Assembly: GCA_963848415.1 (NCBI GenBank)
Contig: CAWKDN010000001.1
Span: 434,001 to 498,000, forward strand
DNA from: CAVQBC01 sp963848415
GTDB lineage: Bacteria; Actinomycetota; Thermoleophilia; Solirubrobacterales; Solirubrobacteraceae
Length of the DNA: 64,000 bases
Direction: 5' to 3'
Shown here one piece after another: positions 26,159-34,415 of this stretch. Every line of letters begins with the position of its first letter. Position 1 is the stretch's first letter. Made by a program: the position numbers and the translations under genes. Under the pieces are notes generated by a model. That model was not told where the DNA came from. It saw nothing but the letters and a program-made list of their open reading frames with translations, and made no database searches.

Positions 26159-29100
26159 CGGGCGGCATCCTGGATGCCCACCCGTTCCCCAACCGTTCCC
26201 CGGAGCGTTCCTCGCCGAGCGCGTCCTCGAAGACACCGCGCAGGCGGCGGATCTCGGTCGTCCACGGCTGCGCGCCGTTGCTCGTGCCCAGCGCCCGGTC
26301 GGCCGCGTCCACGCCGGCCCGCGGATCGCCGGCCAGCGCGCAGGCCTCGACCAGGACGCGCAGGTGCAGCCCGGCCTCGCCGGGCGCGGCCGGCCCGGTG
26401 CGCGCCCCGTGCTCGACGACGCGGCGGGCGCGGTCGAGCCCCTGCGCGGTGCGGCCTTCGAGCACGTCGACGAGGCCGGCGAGCACCTCGGCGGCGCGTG
26501 CCATCGGCCCGCCCTCGTGGATCGCCAGAAGCTCGCTATAGACCTTCAGCGCCGCCTCGTCGCGGGCGTCGAGGGCGATCAGCGCGGACCATAGGTGGAC
26601 GATGCCGCGGGTGTGCGGGTGCTCGCGGGCTTCGGCCGCGGCGACCGTGGCGTCGCGCACGCCCGCGGCGTCGTCGGTGCGGCCGAGCAGCCACAGCGTA
26701 TGGGCGAGGCGGATCCGGCAGGTGAGCTCGGTGTCCTGCCCGTAGCGCAGCAGGTGCTCGGCCCGGTGCTCGGGGCGCCAGCGGTCCAGCGCGGCCTCGA
26801 GGTGCTGCCGGGCGCTCGCCAGCTCGCCCGTCCAGTAGGCGGCGATGGCGAGCACCCACTCGCCCTCGACCGCAAGCACGTCGTCGCCCTCACGCCGGCC
26901 GCGTGCGAGCAGCTGCTCGCCGGCGGCGCGGGCCGCGTCGAAGTCGCCGCGCGTGAGCGCGGCGACGGCCTGCGAGCGCACGAGCGGCGCCTCGGGCTCG
27001 GCGCCGAGCCGTCCGGCCAGCTCGGCGGCGCGCTCGTGCACCTGCTCGAGGCGCTCGGAGCCGTAGCCCTCCACGGCGTTCAGCGGGGCGGGGAGGGCGG
27101 TGAGGATCGCCAGCTCGCGGCGGTCGCGCTCGCGCCCGGCGGGCAAGCCCGCGCAGAGCGCCAGGGCGCGCTCGAGCGCGCGGGCGGCGCCGGCGTGGTC
27201 GTGCCGCCGCTGCGCGGTGTCGGCCGAGCGCATGTACCACCCCACCGCCTCCGCCGCCGCGCCCGCGGCCTCGTACTGGGCGGCGAGCAGGCCGGCGGCG
27301 GCGTCGGGGTCGGCACCGTGCGCGCGCTCGAGCGCGCGCGCCACCCGCAGATGGTGTTGACGCCGCTGGGCCGGGCCGAGCGCGTCATAGGCGGCCTCGC
27401 GGATGCGCCCGTGGCTGAAGTCGTAGACATCGTGCGCGTGGGCGCGCACGATGCCTCGCCGCCACAGCTCGTCCAGGCCGCCGACGAACGCGGCCTCGCC
27501 GAGCTCGCTGGCGTCGGCCAGGACGGCGGCCGAGAACTCGCGGCCGATGGTCGCCGCGATCCCGGCCAGCCCGCCGGCGGGGGCGGAGAGGCGGGCGAGG
27601 CGGGCGGCGATCACCGCCTGCACCCGGCCGCCGGCCTCCACCGCGTCGCCGGGTGCGGCCTGGACGGCTTCGACCAGGAAGAGCGGGTTGCCCTCAGAGC
27701 CGGCGAACAGCAGCTCGGCCGCGCCCTGCGCGAGCGGCGACCCGAGCATCCGCTCGGCCAGCAGGCCGGTCTCGGCACGGCTGAGCCGGCCGAGCTCGAT
27801 CTCCGAGAGCCGCTCGAGCGCCTGCAGGCCGGCGGTCAGCTCGGCGACGGGGTGGCCGGCGTCGAGCTCCTCGCGACGGGCGGTGGCGGCCACCATCAGC
27901 GGCGCGCCGGCCTGGGAGCGCAGCAGGTAGTGCAGGAACTGCAACGACGGGGCGTCGAACCACTGCAGGTCGTCGGCGACCAGCAGGAGCGGCGCGCCGG
28001 GGGCGACCAGGGCGCGCGCGATCGCCGCGAACAGGCGCCCGCGCTGCTCGGCCTCGGGCAGCGCCGCGGGCGGAGGGAGGTCCGGCAGCTCGGTCGCGAG
28101 CTCGGGGAGCAGCCGCGCCAGCTCGGCCGCGTGGGAGCGGTCCAGCCGGCGCAGGCGCGGGCCGATCGCGTCCGAGCGCAGCCACGCGACGACCGGCCCG
28201 TAGGCGACCGCGCCTTCCGCCTGGTAGGCGCGCGCTTCGGCGGTCAGCGCGCCGGCCTGCGCGCACGCGGACCGCAGCTCTTCGACCAGCCGGCTCTTGC
28301 CGATGCCGGGCTCGCCGGTGACGAGCGCGAGCTGCGCGCGGCCGGCCTGCGCCACCCGCCACAGCTCGCCGAGCCGCGCCCGCTCCGGCGCGCGCCCGAC
28401 CAGCGGCGGGCCGGCCGGCGAGCCGGCGCCGGGCGGCGGCGGGGCCGGGTCCTCGGCGGCGAACAGCAGCGCCTCGTAGGCGGCGCGCATCGGCGCCGAG
28501 GGGACGATGCCGAGCTCGCGCTGCGCCGCGCCGGCGTAGGCGTGGTAGGCGCGCATCGCCCGCACGCGGTCGCCGCGCGCGTCGTGCAGGCGCATGAGCG
28601 CGCTGTAGCCCGCCTCGCGCAGCGGGTCGAGCCGGACGAGCCGCTCCGCGCAGTCCAGCGCCGCCGCCACCACCCCGCGCTGCTCGTGCTCGACCAGCAA
28701 CCGCTCGAGCGCGTCGGCGAAGCGGTCGCGCAGGCGCTCGCGCTCCTCGAGCACCCACTCGTCGTAGCTGCCCTCAAGCAGGTCGCCGGTGTACAGCTCG
28801 ACCGCGTCCTCGAGGCGGTCCTCCGCGAGCGCCCGCTCGAAGTCGGCCACGTCGAGCCGGTAGGGCGCGTCCTCGCGCCAGCGCAGGCTGCGCGGGGTCA
28901 CGTCGAGGTGGCGCTCGGCGTCGGGCAGCGCGTGGCGCAGCGCGTGCAGGACCTTGCGAAGGTTCGTGCGCGCCTGCGCCTCGCCCGACTCGGGCCACAG
29001 CAGGAACGCGAGCCGCTGCCTGGGGTGCGGCTCGCCGCGGTGGACGAGCAGGTAGGCGAGCAGCGAGACGGCGCGGGCGGACTCGAGCGTCACCGCCGGC

Positions 29101-29204
29101 CCTTCGCCGCTGCGCAGCTCAGGTGTCCCGAGAAGACGGACGTTGAGCGCCGGCGCGGCGGCGGGCTCGCTCGCCGGGCCGGGGCTCGTCCGCTGGCCTT
29201 CCAT
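26145..29204 (-). CDS. SARP-type regulator with BTAD, AAA ATPase and TPR regions (AfsR-like)
   Basis: This is a large 1019-residue activator. It has an OmpR-like winged helix (about 20-105, NVRLLGTPELRSGEGPAV) followed by BTAD (about 110-255, YTGDLLEGSYDEWVLEERE). The NTPase domain has Walker A LVTGEPGIGKSRLVEEL (about 295) and Walker B LLLVADDLQWFD (about 405). A helical TPR-like C-terminal half completes it. Such proteins switch on secondary metabolism or stress operons after ligand or partner binding. It is the first gene of an overlapping four-gene set (oxidase, reductase, exporter), so it likely controls its own operon. The ATG at 29204 follows a purine-rich site. Confidence 0.88.
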   Translation of the reverse strand: MEGQRTSPGPASEPAAAPALNVRLLGTPELRSGEGPAVTLESARAVSLLAYLLVHRGEPHPRQRLAFLLWPESGEAQARTNLRKVLHALRHALPDAERHLDVTPRSLRWREDAPYRLDVADFERALAEDRLEDAVELYTGDLLEGSYDEWVLEERERLRDRFADALERLLVEHEQRGVVAAALDCAERLVRLDPLREAGYSALMRLHDARGDRVRAMRAYHAYAGAAQRELGIVPSAPMRAAYEALLFAAEDPAPPPPGAGSPAGPPLVGRAPERARLGELWRVAQAGRAQLALVTGEPGIGKSRLVEELRSACAQAGALTAEARAYQAEGAVAYGPVVAWLRSDAIGPRLRRLDRSHAAELARLLPELATELPDLPPPAALPEAEQRGRLFAAIARALVAPGAPLLLVADDLQWFDAPSLQFLHYLLRSQAGAPLMVAATARREELDAGHPVAELTAGLQALERLSEIELGRLSRAETGLLAERMLGSPLAQGAAELLFAGSEGNPLFLVEAVQAAPGDAVEAGGRVQAVIAARLARLSAPAGGLAGIAATIGREFSAAVLADASELGEAAFVGGLDELWRRGIVRAHAHDVYDFSHGRIREAAYDALGPAQRRQHHLRVARALERAHGADPDAAAGLLAAQYEAAGAAAEAVGWYMRSADTAQRRHDHAGAARALERALALCAGLPAGRERDRRELAILTALPAPLNAVEGYGSERLEQVHERAAELAGRLGAEPEAPLVRSQAVAALTRGDFDAARAAGEQLLARGRREGDDVLAVEGEWVLAIAAYWTGELASARQHLEAALDRWRPEHRAEHLLRYGQDTELTCRIRLAHTLWLLGRTDDAAGVRDATVAAAEAREHPHTRGIVHLWSALIALDARDEAALKVYSELLAIHEGGPMARAAEVLAGLVDVLEGRTAQGLDRARRVVEHGARTGPAAPGEAGLHLRVLVEACALAGDPRAGVDAADRALGTSNGAQPWTTEIRRLRGVFEDALGEERSGERLGNGWASRMPPDDDR

Positions 29205-29245
29205 CCCCCGTAGTGTCCGGCCGCGGCGTGACCCGCGTCAACCGG

Positions 29246-29881
29246 TCAGTCCTCGAGGGGCAGGATGCGCGCCGCGGCGGCCGCCACCCGTGCGGGGTCG
29301 ACCGCGCCGGCGCGCAGCACGCGCCACTCGTCGCCCGCCTCGAAGCGCCGCAGGTCGACCACGGTCGACGGCGTGCCGGCCAGCTCGCCGCCGTCGAGCA
29401 CGAGGTCGGCGCCGGCGCGGATGGCGGGCGGCACGTCGGCCAGCCGGCGGGCGTCGGGCCCACCCGCCGTGTTCGCCGAGCTCTGCAGCACCGGCCAGCG
29501 CACGGCCCGCAGCGGCGCGAGCGCGTCCGGGAGCGCCGGCACCCGCAGCCCCAGCGTGCCGGGGTCGGGCCCGCACGCCAGCGGGAAGCGGTGCAGCGGG
29601 TTCGGCAACAGCGCGGTCACGCCGCCGGGGAGCAGCAGCTCGAGCAGCGCGCGCGTGCGCGCCCCGAGCTCCGGCAGGGCGGCGAAGGCCAGCTCGCGGT
29701 CGAAGAAGAGGACCGCGGCGGGCTTGTCCGGCGCGCGGCCCTTGAGCCCGTAGAGGCGCCGCACCGCCTCGCGCGTGTCGGGCTCGCAGGCGAGCCCGTA
29801 GACGGTGTCGGCCGGGAACACGGCGACGCCGCCCACCCGCATGCAGCGCTCGAAGGTCTCGGCGTCGGCGGCGGTGAGCAT
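29246..29881 (-). CDS. tsaC: L-threonylcarbamoyladenylate synthase (Sua5/YrdC domain)
   Basis: This enzyme makes threonylcarbamoyl-AMP for the t6A37 modification of tRNAs reading ANN codons. The 211-residue protein has the YrdC core GGVAVFPADTVYGLACEPDT and the KGRAPDKPAAVLFF segment of the active-site wall, plus LQSSANTAGGPDA (the SSAN/G motif). It has no C-terminal Sua5 domain, hence TsaC-length. The ATG at 29881 lies at the very edge of the 165-bp palindrome. In actinobacteria tsaC follows prmC, as here. Confidence 0.93.
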   Translation of the reverse strand: MLTAADAETFERCMRVGGVAVFPADTVYGLACEPDTREAVRRLYGLKGRAPDKPAAVLFFDRELAFAALPELGARTRALLELLLPGGVTALLPNPLHRFPLACGPDPGTLGLRVPALPDALAPLRAVRWPVLQSSANTAGGPDARRLADVPPAIRAGADLVLDGGELAGTPSTVVDLRRFEAGDEWRVLRAGAVDPARVAAAAARILPLED

Positions 29882-29883
29882 CT

Positions 29884-30048
29884 AGATGAGTGATTCCGCG
29901 GCCACGCGGTCGGCTGGTGGATGGCCCGTGGATGCTGGACGGTGCCCGCCCGAGGGCACAGTGGTGGTGCCACGGGCCCTTTCGGCGGGTGCCGTCCAGC
30001 GCCGCGGGGCACCGCCAGACGGCCGTGGGGTCGTGGAATCACTCATCT
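29884..30048 (+). ncRNA. 165-bp long-hairpin element filling the prmC-tsaC gap; candidate structured RNA
   Basis: The whole gap between the prmC stop and the tsaC start is one palindrome. It has perfect 14-bp ends (29884-29897 and 30035-30048), then a nearly continuous helix of about 70 bp, and a terminal GTGG/CCAC stem at 61-64 and 70-73 of the 29900 block. Of the non-Watson-Crick positions about ten are G-U or U-G on the plus strand (for example 29898/30034, 29901/30031, 29906/30026, 29910/30022, 29918/30014, 29943/29991). I saw none of the opposite type, and only a few true mismatches or bulges. This asymmetry argues for selection on a plus-strand RNA, antisense to the operon. Transcription itself is not shown; a MITE-like origin is the alternative. 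Confidence 0.5.
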
Positions 30049-30889
30049 AACGTCGGGCGAAGACCACGCGCTCGATCCCGGCGAGGTCGGCGACCACGTC
30101 GGTCGCTGCGAAGCCGGCGTCGCGCAGCAGGGCGGCGACGGCGGGCGCCTGGCCCTCGCCCACCTCGAAGGCGGCCACGCGCGCGCCCGCCGCCGCGGTC
30201 GCCGGGGCGAGGCGGCGGTAGACGTCGAGTCCGTCGGGACCGGCGAACAGCGCGTGGGCCGGCTCGTAGCGGGTGATCTCCGGTGCAAGGCGCCCGTGGT
30301 CGCCGTCGGCGACGTAGGGCGGGTTGGAGACGACCGCGTCGAGGCGCCCGGCGACGGGCTCGAGCAGGTCGCCCGCTGCGAACTCGACCGCCAGGCCGAG
30401 CCGGTGAGCGTTGACGCGGGCGACCGCCAGGGCCTCGGAACTCGAGTCCGTCGCGACCACGTCGAGGTCGGGCCGCTCGTCCTTGAGCGCCAGCGCGATC
30501 GCACCCGAGCCCGTGCCGACGTCGGCCACGCGGGCGCCCGCGGGCAGGTCCAGGACCGCCTCGACGACGTGCTCGGTCTCCGGCCGCGGGACGAGCACGC
30601 GCTCATCGACGGCGAGCTCGAGCCGGCGGAAGCCCTTCGTGCCGGTGATGTAGGCGACCGGCTCGCGGTTGCGACGGCGGGCGGCGACGTCGGCGAAACG
30701 CCGCGCCTCGTCGGGCTCGAGACCTCGGCCCGGGTCGGCGTAGAGCGCTGCGCGCGGGACGCCCAGCACCCAGGCGAGCAGGACGTCGGCGTCCAGGCGC
30801 GGCGTCTCGCACCCGGCCGCCGTGAGGGCGATCAGGGCCGAGTCGATCGCGTCGCGGACGGACGTCGTGGCCAGGGGGCGGCGCGGCAC
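30047..30889 (-). CDS. prmC: peptide chain release factor N5-glutamine methyltransferase
   Basis: This SAM-dependent enzyme methylates the Gln of the GGQ motif of release factors; its substrate PrfA is encoded 5 kb upstream on the same strand. The 280-residue protein has the PrmC N-terminal helical domain, the SAM motif VADVGTGSGAIALALKDERP and the active-site motif AVVSNPPYVAD (NPPY). VPRPETEHVVEAVLD matches the family RPETE segment. A GTG start at 30889 is used. Its TAG stop is inside the terminal repeat of the long palindrome. Confidence 0.94.
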   Translation of the reverse strand: MPRRPLATTSVRDAIDSALIALTAAGCETPRLDADVLLAWVLGVPRAALYADPGRGLEPDEARRFADVAARRRNREPVAYITGTKGFRRLELAVDERVLVPRPETEHVVEAVLDLPAGARVADVGTGSGAIALALKDERPDLDVVATDSSSEALAVARVNAHRLGLAVEFAAGDLLEPVAGRLDAVVSNPPYVADGDHGRLAPEITRYEPAHALFAGPDGLDVYRRLAPATAAAGARVAAFEVGEGQAPAVAALLRDAGFAATDVVADLAGIERVVFARR

Positions 30890-30911
30890 CGCCCCAGCAT
30901 GGCACTGCGCC

Positions 30912-32897
30912 TCAGGCGGGCTCTGGCTCTGGTCCGTCCGGGCGGGGGAGCGTCAGCGCGGCCAGGATCGCCAGCGCAACCACGCCGAGCCCGATCACGA
31001 TCACCAGCGGCTCGAGGTAGAGCAGCAGCAGAGCGCCGATGCCGGCCAGCACGCGCGCGGGCACGCCGACGGGCCCGCGCAGCCAGCCGCCGGTGGCTAG
31101 GGCGAGCGCCAACACCGCCACCGCCGAGGCCCCGAAGGCCAGCAGCACCGTCCCCACCGAGCCCTGCAGCAGCAGGCCGGTGCCGTTGTCGGTCAGCACG
31201 AACGCGAAGGGCACGAGGAAGGCCGGCAGCGTGTAGCGGCAGGTGAGCATCATCGTCCGGAAGCCGTCTCCCCCCGTGATGGCCGCGGCGGCAAAGGCCG
31301 ACAGCGCCGTCGGCGGGCTCACCTCGCTCAGGACCGCGTAGTAGAAGATGAACATGTAGGCCACGAAGGGCTCCACGTCGAGCGCGATCAGCGCCGGCGC
31401 GATGATCACCGCGGCGATGATGAACGAGGCGGTGACCGGCACCGCCAGCCCGAGGATCAGCACGGCGATCGCCGAGAAGATGGCGGTCAGGGGCAGCGAC
31501 CCGCCGGCGGCATCGACGATCAGCGAGGAGAACTTCAGGCCGAGGCCGGTGAGGGTGACGACGGCGACGATGATGCCGGCCGCCGCGCACGTCGCCGCGA
31601 TCGGCAGCACCCCGCGCGCGCCGTCGACCAGCGCGTCGACGATCCGGCGCGGCGTCATCCAGTCGCGGCGGTCCAGGAAGGACAGCAGGAACGCGAGCAT
31701 CGTCGCATAGAGCACCGCCCGGAACGGCGAGAACCCGATCGCCAGCAGTACCACGATCGCCACCAGCGAGCTGAAGTGGTACCCCCAGCGCAGCAGCAGC
31801 TTCCAGAAGCCGGGCGTCTCGAGCTCGAGCCCCCGCACGCCGTGGCGCCGCGCGTCGGACTCGATCGCCAGCAGCACGCCGAGGTAGTAGAGCACCGTCG
31901 GGATCGCCGCGTAGACGAGCACGTTGAGATAGCTCTCCTCGAGGAACTCGGCGATGATGAACGCCGCCGCCCCGAGCGTCGGGGGCGAGAGGATCGCGCC
32001 GATGCCCGCCGCGGCGAGGATGCCGCCGCCCTCGTTCTTCGGGTAGCCCGACTTGCGCAGCAGCGGCCAGGTGACCGAGCCCAGCGTGACGGTCGTGGCC
32101 ACGCCGGAGCCCGAGACGGTCCCCAGCAGGAAGCCCGCGAGCGTGGTCGTGCGGCCCGGCCCGGTGCGGCTCGAGCCGAACGCCGCGTAGGAGAGCTCGA
32201 CGAAGAACCGCGCCGCGCCGGAGTACTCGAGTACCGCGCCGAAGATGGTGAAGAGCACGATGTAGGTCGCGGCGACGTCGAGCGGGATGCCGAAGATGCC
32301 CTCGAGGCCCATGTAGGTCTGCCCGATGATGCGGTCCACGCCGTAGCCCTTGTGGGCGATGCCGACCGCCTCGGGCACCAGGCCACCGAGGTAGGCGTAG
32401 GCGAGGAAGACGAGGCAGATCGCCGGCAGGACCCAGCCGACCGTGCGCCGCGTCGCCTCGAGGATCAACGCGATCGTGGCGATCCCCATGACGATGTCCA
32501 GCGGCTCGGGCGCCGCCGCGCGGCGGAAGACCTCGTCGGCGTTGACGGCGGCGTAGCCGACCGCGACGAGCGCCGCCAGCCCGAGCGCCCAGTCGAGCAC
32601 CGTCGGGTTCTCGCGCGGGTGCTCGGCGCCGCTGGGGCGCTCGCCGGCGCGGAAGACGAGGAAGGTCAGCAGCAGCGCGACAGCCAGGAACGCCGAGCGG
32701 TAGGTCTCGGCCGCGATCGGGTTGAGCACCCAGACGATCGCGAAGATCGACAGGCCCGCGGAGAGGACCATGACGATGATCTGCGGCGCGCCGTGCAGGT
32801 GGCGGCCCGGGCGCTCGGCCTCGTATTGCTCGAGCAGCTCCTGCTCGGAGCGATCGTCGGGATCGGTCTCGACGGGCGGCTTGGCGCTGGTGGCCAT
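30912..32897 (-). CDS. TRAP transporter fused permease, TAXI type (DctQM-like)
   Basis: This 661-residue permease of the TAXI-TRAP class carries the small four-helix and large twelve-helix parts in one chain. The N-terminus is acidic and cytoplasmic. Typical DctM motifs appear as TVSGSGVATTVTLGSVTWPL and ILSPPTLGAAAFIIAEFLE, the PP-containing hairpin pair, repeated later as LSEVSPPTALSAFAAAAI. It uses a sodium or proton gradient to import an organic acid delivered by the binding protein. It overlaps the DUF1850 gene stop by 3 bp (TGATG) and is the last gene of the three-gene operon. Confidence 0.92.
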   Translation of the reverse strand: MATSAKPPVETDPDDRSEQELLEQYEAERPGRHLHGAPQIIVMVLSAGLSIFAIVWVLNPIAAETYRSAFLAVALLLTFLVFRAGERPSGAEHPRENPTVLDWALGLAALVAVGYAAVNADEVFRRAAAPEPLDIVMGIATIALILEATRRTVGWVLPAICLVFLAYAYLGGLVPEAVGIAHKGYGVDRIIGQTYMGLEGIFGIPLDVAATYIVLFTIFGAVLEYSGAARFFVELSYAAFGSSRTGPGRTTTLAGFLLGTVSGSGVATTVTLGSVTWPLLRKSGYPKNEGGGILAAAGIGAILSPPTLGAAAFIIAEFLEESYLNVLVYAAIPTVLYYLGVLLAIESDARRHGVRGLELETPGFWKLLLRWGYHFSSLVAIVVLLAIGFSPFRAVLYATMLAFLLSFLDRRDWMTPRRIVDALVDGARGVLPIAATCAAAGIIVAVVTLTGLGLKFSSLIVDAAGGSLPLTAIFSAIAVLILGLAVPVTASFIIAAVIIAPALIALDVEPFVAYMFIFYYAVLSEVSPPTALSAFAAAAITGGDGFRTMMLTCRYTLPAFLVPFAFVLTDNGTGLLLQGSVGTVLLAFGASAVAVLALALATGGWLRGPVGVPARVLAGIGALLLLYLEPLVIVIGLGVVALAILAALTLPRPDGPEPEPA

Positions 32898-33394
32898 CAG
32901 CGTTCCTCCACGGTGATGCGGAGATGGGCCGCGTGGCCGTCGTCGCGCCACAGCCGGGTGCGGCGCGCGCCGGTGACGAGCGTGCGTCGGCCGACCTCGG
33001 TGGCGGCCAGCGCCAGGCGCTCTGACGCGGGCGGCGGAACGTCGGGCCGCAGCACCCAGGCGCCGTCGGCGCCGTGCGTCCGGCGCCCCTCGATGGCGTA
33101 GTAGTCCAGGACGGCCTGGCTCGGGGAGGCGATCGACGTCAGCCGCAGGCCGCCGCCCGGCTCGACGGCGAACCGCTCTTCAGCGGGCGCGCGGTATACG
33201 GAGTGGCGGTACGCGAGCGCGAAGCCGCCGTCGGGGCCGAGGGCGCGGGTGGTCACGCTCGCGCCGTCGGCGTCGCGGACGACGACCGCCAGTGTCCCGT
33301 CGCCGCGTGCGGTCCATGCCCACAGGCCGACCGCCACCGCCGCGACCGCGCCGCTCGCGGCCAGCCCCACCCAGATGGCTCGCTGCCGCGTCAC
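32897..33394 (-). CDS. DUF1850 family protein
   Basis: This 165-residue protein has one N-terminal membrane helix (IWVGLAASGAVAAVAVGLWA) and a DUF1850 domain recognised by FALAYRHSVYRAPAEERFAV, the His-Ser-Val signature. DUF1850 genes sit between the receptor and permease genes of TAXI-TRAP systems, and they do so here with overlaps on both sides (GTGA with the receptor stop, TGATG with the permease start). A structural or regulatory accessory role outside the membrane is inferred from this steady linkage only. Confidence 0.82.
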   Translation of the reverse strand: MTRQRAIWVGLAASGAVAAVAVGLWAWTARGDGTLAVVVRDADGASVTTRALGPDGGFALAYRHSVYRAPAEERFAVEPGGGLRLTSIASPSQAVLDYYAIEGRRTHGADGAWVLRPDVPPPASERLALAATEVGRRTLVTGARRTRLWRDDGHAAHLRITVEER

Positions 33395-34377
33395 CGCGCC
33401 GTCTCGTCGTAGTAGCGCGCCGCGCCGGGATGCAGTTCCACGGGATCGACGACCTCTTTGCCGGTCTTCGGGTCAAGCGTCTCCGCCGACGGGTGGACCT
33501 CCGACAGCGCGGCCTTGTTGTCGTAGAGCAGCTTGGTGATGTCGAACGCGAGCTGGTCGTCCATGTTCGCGTTGACCATCAGCATGTTGGGCACGCCGAT
33601 GGTCGCCACGGCCGGGACGCCGCTGTACTCGTCCGCCTCGATCTCCGCCTTCTCGTAGGACTCGCCGAAGCGCTCGCGCATGGCGGGCAGATAGCGGTCG
33701 AGCGCGAGCAGGCGCAGCTTGTCGGTGGTCGCGAGGTCGGTGATCGCGCCCGTCGGCACGCCGCCCGACCAGAAGAACGCGTCGATCGAGCCGTCGCGCA
33801 TCGCCGCGCTGGACTCCCCGACGCCGAGGCCCCGCTTGGAGATGTCCTCCTCCGGATCGAGGCCCGCGACCTCGAGCAGCCGCAGGGCGATGACCTCGGT
33901 GCCCGAGTTCGGCGAGCCGACGGAGACCTTCTTGCCCTTGAGATCCTCGACCGTCTCGATGTCCGAGTCGGCCGGCACCACCAGCTGGGAGATGTTCGGG
34001 TAGATCGTTGCCAGCGCCCGCAGGTTCAGCGGGCGCTCGAAGGTCGCCTGGCCCTTGACCGCGTCGACCGCCGTGTCCGAGAGCGTGAAGGCGACGTCGG
34101 AGTCGCCGTCGTCGACCAGCAGCAGGTTGTCGACCGAGGCCGAGGTCGTCTCCGCCGTCGTGGGCGCGTCGGGGAGCTCGTCGGTCATGATGTCGGCCAG
34201 GCCGCCGCCGAGCACCTGGTAGACGCCGCCCGAGCCGCCGGTGGCGACCGAGAGCCGGCCCTCGCCGCCGGGCGGGTCGTTGGCCGAGCAGGCCAGACCG
34301 CCCAGCGACGCGCCGAGGATCAGCAGCGCAGCGGTCGCCACGACGACCCGACGTCGGCCAGCCCCTCTCCCGAGCAT
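33391..34377 (-). CDS. TAXI-family TRAP solute-binding lipoprotein
   Basis: This 328-residue receptor has a signal peptide and lipobox (LLILGASLGGLACSAND, Cys acceptor). The domain starts with LSVATGGSGGVYQVLGGGLA, the TAXI opening. Further family segments are KKVSVGSPNSGTEVIALRLL and IDAFFWSGGVPTGAITDLA. TAXI receptors usually bind glutamate-, succinate- or similar carboxylate ligands; the ligand here is not predictable. It is the first gene of the TAXI-TRAP operon. I chose the ATG at 34377 because the basic signal-peptide n-region starts there. Confidence 0.92.
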   Translation of the reverse strand: MLGRGAGRRRVVVATAALLILGASLGGLACSANDPPGGEGRLSVATGGSGGVYQVLGGGLADIMTDELPDAPTTAETTSASVDNLLLVDDGDSDVAFTLSDTAVDAVKGQATFERPLNLRALATIYPNISQLVVPADSDIETVEDLKGKKVSVGSPNSGTEVIALRLLEVAGLDPEEDISKRGLGVGESSAAMRDGSIDAFFWSGGVPTGAITDLATTDKLRLLALDRYLPAMRERFGESYEKAEIEADEYSGVPAVATIGVPNMLMVNANMDDQLAFDITKLLYDNKAALSEVHPSAETLDPKTGKEVVDPVELHPGAARYYDETAR

Positions 34378-34415
34378 GAGGGCGTTCGTGCCCGGGGCAT
34401 CGGGGCGCGAAACGG

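Noticed and set aside
29890..30276. Short frames starting MIPRP on both strands of the prmC-tsaC palindrome
   Set aside because: The similarity of the two peptides is a by-product of the inverted repeat; one runs into prmC antisense and neither has a convincing ribosome site.
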